This document shows positions 5,263 through 6,435 of a DNA stretch of 6,435 bases, piece by piece (positions within the stretch are counted from its first letter, which is position 1; each line of letters begins with the position of its first letter). The stretch comes from Acidobacteriota bacterium (GTDB lineage Bacteria > Acidobacteriota > Blastocatellia > Pyrinomonadales > Pyrinomonadaceae): positions 1 through 6,435 of the forward strand of contig JAKOSS010000856.1 of NCBI GenBank assembly GCA_029777145.1, in the 5' to 3' direction. The notes beneath the pieces were generated by a model. The model was not told the DNA's origin and did not search any database. It saw nothing but the letters and a program-made list of their open reading frames with translations. Both the position numbers and the translations under genes were made by a program.

Positions 5263-6330
5263 ATGAACCCGAAAGTCCCGACCGAAAACGCGAATCAGGT
5301 TTCGAAGCACCTCAACCGCCTGAAGATCGCGGCGGCCGTGATGACGTCGATCGGAATCGCTCTCTTCTTTTATTTCATCTACGCCGTCGGCGTCCGCGAG
5401 ATACTTGCCGGGATCGGTCGAATCGGAATCGAAGGATTCGCCGTCGTTCTCTTCATCTATTTTCTGCGAATGATAATCCGCGGTTGGTCGTGGGGACTCG
5501 CCGTTCACGAACCATATTCGCTCAAGCTTCGCGACACGGTTCCGGCGGTGATCATCGGCGAAGCCCTGAGCAGCATTATCCCGCTCGGATTCGTCGTCTC
5601 CGGAACCTCGAAGGCAGTCGCCGTCGCCCGCCGCGTGCCGCTGGTCGTCGGACTTTCATCGATCGCCACCGAGAACCTGATCTACTCCTTCGCGACCGGA
5701 TTGTTCGTCGCGATCGGCGGGGTCGCGTTTCTCCGATCGTTTGATCTCACCGACGGCTGGAAACTGACGATCGACCTTTTGCTCGGCGTGATTTTTCTCC
5801 TTCTGTTCCTCGGCGTGCTCATGGTCGTCCGCCAATGGCATTTCGCATCTGCAACATGCGATTGGCTTTACGATCGCGGCCACCTGAAAGGTTTGCTTGA
5901 GCACGGCCGGTTTCAGGCGCGTCTCTTCGAGAATTTGATCTACGGATTCTACCGTCGCTATCCGCGCAGATTCATACCGATCCTCGGCGGACAGGTGATC
6001 TTTCACGCGCTCGGCGTGGTCGAAGTGATGTACCTGCTCTGGAAACTCGGCGAGACACCGAGCGCCTTCAGCGCGATGCTCCTCGAGTCGGTCAGCCGGC
6101 TCATCACGATCGTCTTCAAACTCGTTCCGTTTCTGATCGGAGTCGATGAAGCGGGCGCGCAATTCGTCACCGACGCCCTCGCGATCGGAACGGCCGTCGG
6201 CGTGACGCTCGCGATCCTGCGCAAGGGCCGGATTCTGTTCTGGGCCGTCGTCGGCGTTCTCCTGATCGTCAAACGAGGTCTTTCCCTTGCTGATTTCCGT
6301 AATATCGTGATTCCGAAAGCGCACGAATGA
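5263..6330 (+). CDS. Flippase-like integral membrane protein (LPG synthase transmembrane / UPF0104 type)
   Basis: The product is 355 residues with a short charged N-terminus and about seven or eight membrane segments, roughly at 22-41, 57-75, 93-115, 130-155, 170-190, 237-260, 275-293 and 303-337. The stretch V-I-I-G-E-A-L-S-S-I-I-P-L-G-F (97-110) with nearby charged G-T-S-K-A-V-A-V-A-R-R (114-124) matches the 'GE-x(n)-P-G' core of the lysylphosphatidylglycerol-synthase transmembrane family, whose members act in lipid modification or are suspected lipid or polyprenyl-sugar flippases. There is no soluble aminoacyltransferase domain, so lysyl-lipid synthesis itself is not implied. E-A-G-A (296-299) lies in the late conserved segment of the family. 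ATG 5263 is preferred over TTG 5218 because it gives the normal compact N-terminus, although no strong ribosome binding site precedes either. The lipid substrate is unknown. Confidence 0.85.
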   Translation: MNPKVPTENANQVSKHLNRLKIAAAVMTSIGIALFFYFIYAVGVREILAGIGRIGIEGFAVVLFIYFLRMIIRGWSWGLAVHEPYSLKLRDTVPAVIIGEALSSIIPLGFVVSGTSKAVAVARRVPLVVGLSSIATENLIYSFATGLFVAIGGVAFLRSFDLTDGWKLTIDLLLGVIFLLLFLGVLMVVRQWHFASATCDWLYDRGHLKGLLEHGRFQARLFENLIYGFYRRYPRRFIPILGGQVIFHALGVVEVMYLLWKLGETPSAFSAMLLESVSRLITIVFKLVPFLIGVDEAGAQFVTDALAIGTAVGVTLAILRKGRILFWAVVGVLLIVKRGLSLADFRNIVIPKAHE

Positions 6331-6354
6331 TCGCCCCAATCGATGGTGAAAAGC

Positions 6355-6384
6355 TTGTCAACTCTGATCGCCGTTCTTTATACT
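6355..6384 (+). promoter_or_regulatory. Sigma70-type promoter at the right edge
   Basis: TTGTCA (6355-6360), an 18-nt spacer and TATACT (6379-6384) each have one mismatch to consensus. Transcription would start near 6391, downstream of the flippase-like gene and before a probable new gene. The plus-strand gene downstream is cut off by the window end. Confidence 0.6.
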
Positions 6385-6391
6385 TATCAAG

Positions 6392-6408
6392 CGACGGAGT
6401 TGCCGTCG
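6392..6408 (+). other. Short stem-loop at the predicted transcript 5' end
   Basis: CGACGG-AGTTG-CCGTCG forms a 6-bp stem with a 5-nt loop, extendable by a G-U and an A-U pair. It falls where the promoter at 6355-6384 would start transcription and just before GGGAG. It could protect the mRNA 5' end or affect translation. A terminator of the flippase-like gene is less likely because no T-run follows. Confidence 0.4.
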
Positions 6409-6421
6409 TTGGGAGTTTGAA

Positions 6422-6435
6422 TTGAAACCGAAAAC
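6422..6435 (+). CDS. Probable start of a gene cut by the window end
   Basis: GGGAG at 6411-6415 is followed, after 6 nt, by TTG AAA CCG AAA, read as M-K-P-K. Only four codons and two bases are visible. The basic start after an initiator is compatible with a signal peptide or a cytoplasmic protein, and no function can be given. The call rests on the promoter, the spacing and the ribosome binding site together. Confidence 0.35.

Noticed and set aside
5656..6339. 227-codon minus-strand ORF opposite the flippase-like gene
   Set aside because: It is a shadow of a membrane protein gene: its highly charged composition mirrors the hydrophobic codons on the other strand. The plus-strand protein has clear membrane segments and family motifs.

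Overview
The window looks like bacterial chromosome with moderately high G+C. The best guess for the source is an environmental Acidobacteriota or Blastocatellia-type organism. This rests on the overall style: an isovaleryl/short-branched-type acyl-CoA dehydrogenase, an AraC regulator with a PDGC-type N-terminus, an AHSA1-like protein, a flippase-like membrane protein and intergenic heptamer repeats. No marker gene is present, so the assignment is weak. There are no rRNA, tRNA, CRISPR or insertion-sequence features.

Layout. Positions 2-679 (+) hold the 3' part of an alpha/beta-hydrolase esterase. It faces an acyl-CoA dehydrogenase on the minus strand (2275-1097). The whole gap between the two stop codons, 676-1100, is a repeat array built on 7-nt units, with its two arms in opposite orientation. 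Upstream of the dehydrogenase is a good sigma70-type promoter (2319-2347) and then about 190 bp with no convincing gene. Positions 5137-2536 hold a minus-strand run of four genes: an SRPBCC/AHSA1-like protein, a HEAT-repeat-like protein, an AraC-family regulator and a secreted beta-barrel-like protein. Between the first two lies a perfect tandem array of eleven 7-nt units (4615-4691). Divergent from this run is a flippase-like (LPG synthase transmembrane type) membrane protein at 5263-6330 (+). The last 80 bases hold a promoter, a short stem-loop and a probable TTG start of a gene that runs off the window.

Function. The dehydrogenase points to branched-chain amino acid or fatty acid oxidation, and the esterase to carbohydrate-ester or similar hydrolysis. 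The four minus-strand genes may be co-transcribed, but they do not form a pathway I recognise. The most unusual content is non-coding. The 425-bp array can be parsed almost completely into 55 heptamers plus a recurring 5-mer, with cassette spacings of 54, 47, 61 and 54 nt (each a multiple of 7, plus 5). Its terminal units supply the TAG stop codons of both flanking genes. The second array uses a different heptamer. In both arrays the units read on the sense strand of the gene they follow carry stop codons. This resembles the short tandemly repeated heptamers (STRR) known from cyanobacteria.
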